From Bacteroidota bacterium (lineage in GTDB: Bacteria; Bacteroidota; Bacteroidia; Bacteroidales; PXBB01), in the NCBI GenBank assembly GCA_022708385.1, contig JAKIYU010000153.1, forward strand, positions 1 through 6,377: a stretch of 6,377 nucleotides of DNA, given 5' to 3'. The translations under genes were made by a program, and so were the position numbers. Below the pieces are notes generated by a model. The model was not told the DNA's origin. It did no database searches and worked only from the letters and a program-made list of their open reading frames with translations. Of this stretch, positions 6,197-6,377 are shown piece after piece. Every line of letters starts with the position of its first letter. Position 1 is the first letter of the stretch.

Positions 6197-6218
6197 CACA
6201 TTCAATTTTTAAATACTT

Positions 6219-6250
6219 AAAACGAAAGGTTACCCAAAACGAAAAGTAAC
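6219..6250 (+). repeat. Tandem imperfect 15-mer (AAAACGAAARGTWAC) at the right junction
   Basis: AAAACGAAAGGTTAC (6219-6233) and AAAACGAAAAGTAAC (6236-6250) agree at 13 of 15 positions and are offset by 17 bp. The second unit ends exactly where the duplicated glycosyltransferase segment begins (6251). The GTTAC and GTAAC ends are also inverted relative to each other. They may be a micro-duplication made at the junction. Confidence 0.5.
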
Positions 6251-6342
6251 AAGAAACTGCCACAGATAAGAGAAGGAGTGCTAGCGCCCGAAATGCTCCA
6301 CCGGCATGTGGCACTCACACCCGACCTTGTGGAGCAGATACA
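6251..6342 (+). repeat. Long direct repeat, copy 2
   Basis: This is the second copy of the 92-bp segment at 5061-5152, at an offset of 1190 bp in the same orientation. Of 92 bases, 88 match. The four differences fall at 6277, 6280, 6283 and 6286, and 6287-6342 (56 bp) is identical. The repeats bracket the Rpn-family gene and the unique end of the glycosyltransferase gene. Confidence 0.95.
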
Positions 6343-6373
6343 GGATCAAGCGGAAAATCTGAGGGGGATATAA
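6251..6373 (+). pseudogene. Partial second copy of the glycosyltransferase 3' end
   Basis: Read in the matching frame, these bases encode 40 residues and then TAA. The first 30 residues (KKLPQIREGVLAPEMLH onward to VEQI) are identical to residues 596-625 of the upstream glycosyltransferase, and the last ten (QDQAENLRGI) are different. The frame runs back only to a TAA at 6218-6220 and has no start codon before the ATG at 6293, so it cannot be a complete gene. Weak similarity may reach back to 6228 (GGTTACCCAAAAC against 5037-5049, 11 of 13 bases, differences at third codon positions), but with a one-base offset, meaning a frameshift. Most likely it is the remnant of a diverged or displaced copy of the tail. 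A GAGGGGG at 6361-6367 could be a ribosome-binding site for a gene beyond the window. Confidence 0.8.
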
Positions 6374-6377
6374 TAAT

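Noticed and set aside
5238..6250. Classical insertion sequence around the Rpn gene
   Set aside because: No terminal inverted repeats or short target duplication could be found. The AATTTTT...CTTAAAA similarity between 5251-5264 and 6204-6222 is low-complexity and needs a 5-bp gap.
1..6377. tRNA, rRNA or riboswitch genes (including a SAM riboswitch)
   Set aside because: No cloverleaf, rRNA or aptamer-like segment was recognised in any intergenic stretch; the metK leader lies outside the window.

Overview
The window looks like chromosomal DNA of a Bacteroidota bacterium, probably Bacteroidales-like. This is inferred from a MetK C-terminus with an extra block before its end, weak or absent Shine-Dalgarno sequences, two TAnnTTTG-type -7 promoter elements, and a PD-(D/E)XK 'Rpn/transposase' family protein of a kind common in that phylum. 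No species-level call is possible from sequence reading alone.

Layout: (1) 1-501 (+) is the 3' third of metK (S-adenosylmethionine synthetase), closed by a strong intrinsic terminator at 522-563. (2) 566-896 is a gene-free convergent intergenic region. It holds three AT-rich hairpin palindromes, each a pair of the 9-mer GTTANTAAC spaced exactly 10 bp apart, and the group is flanked by a 12-bp direct repeat. (3) 897-1880 (-) is a secreted M28 family zinc aminopeptidase, and 1918-3186 (-) is aroA (EPSP synthase, TTG start). They lie 37 bp apart on one strand and probably share a transcript that starts near 3190-3270. (4) 3276-5237 (+), divergent from aroA, is a large membrane glycosyltransferase: a GT2 domain fused to a WcaJ-like module (four membrane helices, Rossmann domain, membrane anchor) whose phosphoglycosyltransferase catalytic core has been lost. 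(5) 5357-6196 (+) is a low-GC Rpn/PD-(D/E)XK nuclease-family gene with its own promoter. (6) 6251-6373 is a second, partial copy of the 3' coding part of the glycosyltransferase gene.

How the parts relate: metK and aroA are core metabolism (SAM; chorismate and aromatic amino acids). The peptidase is a housekeeping-type exported enzyme, and the glycosyltransferase presumably serves surface polysaccharide or O-antigen assembly. The dynamic part is the right end. A nuclease-family gene of clearly lower GC sits between two in-frame copies of one ~92-bp coding segment. The first 36 bp of the copies carry four consecutive synonymous differences, and the last 56 bp are identical. This looks like a recombination or gene-conversion scar. 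Recombination across the repeat would delete the nuclease gene and give the glycosyltransferase a different C-terminus while keeping the frame.

The observations most worth following are the GTTANTAAC double-palindrome array (with apparent covariation between copies), the duplicated gene tail around the Rpn gene, and the catalytically gutted GT2-WcaJ fusion.
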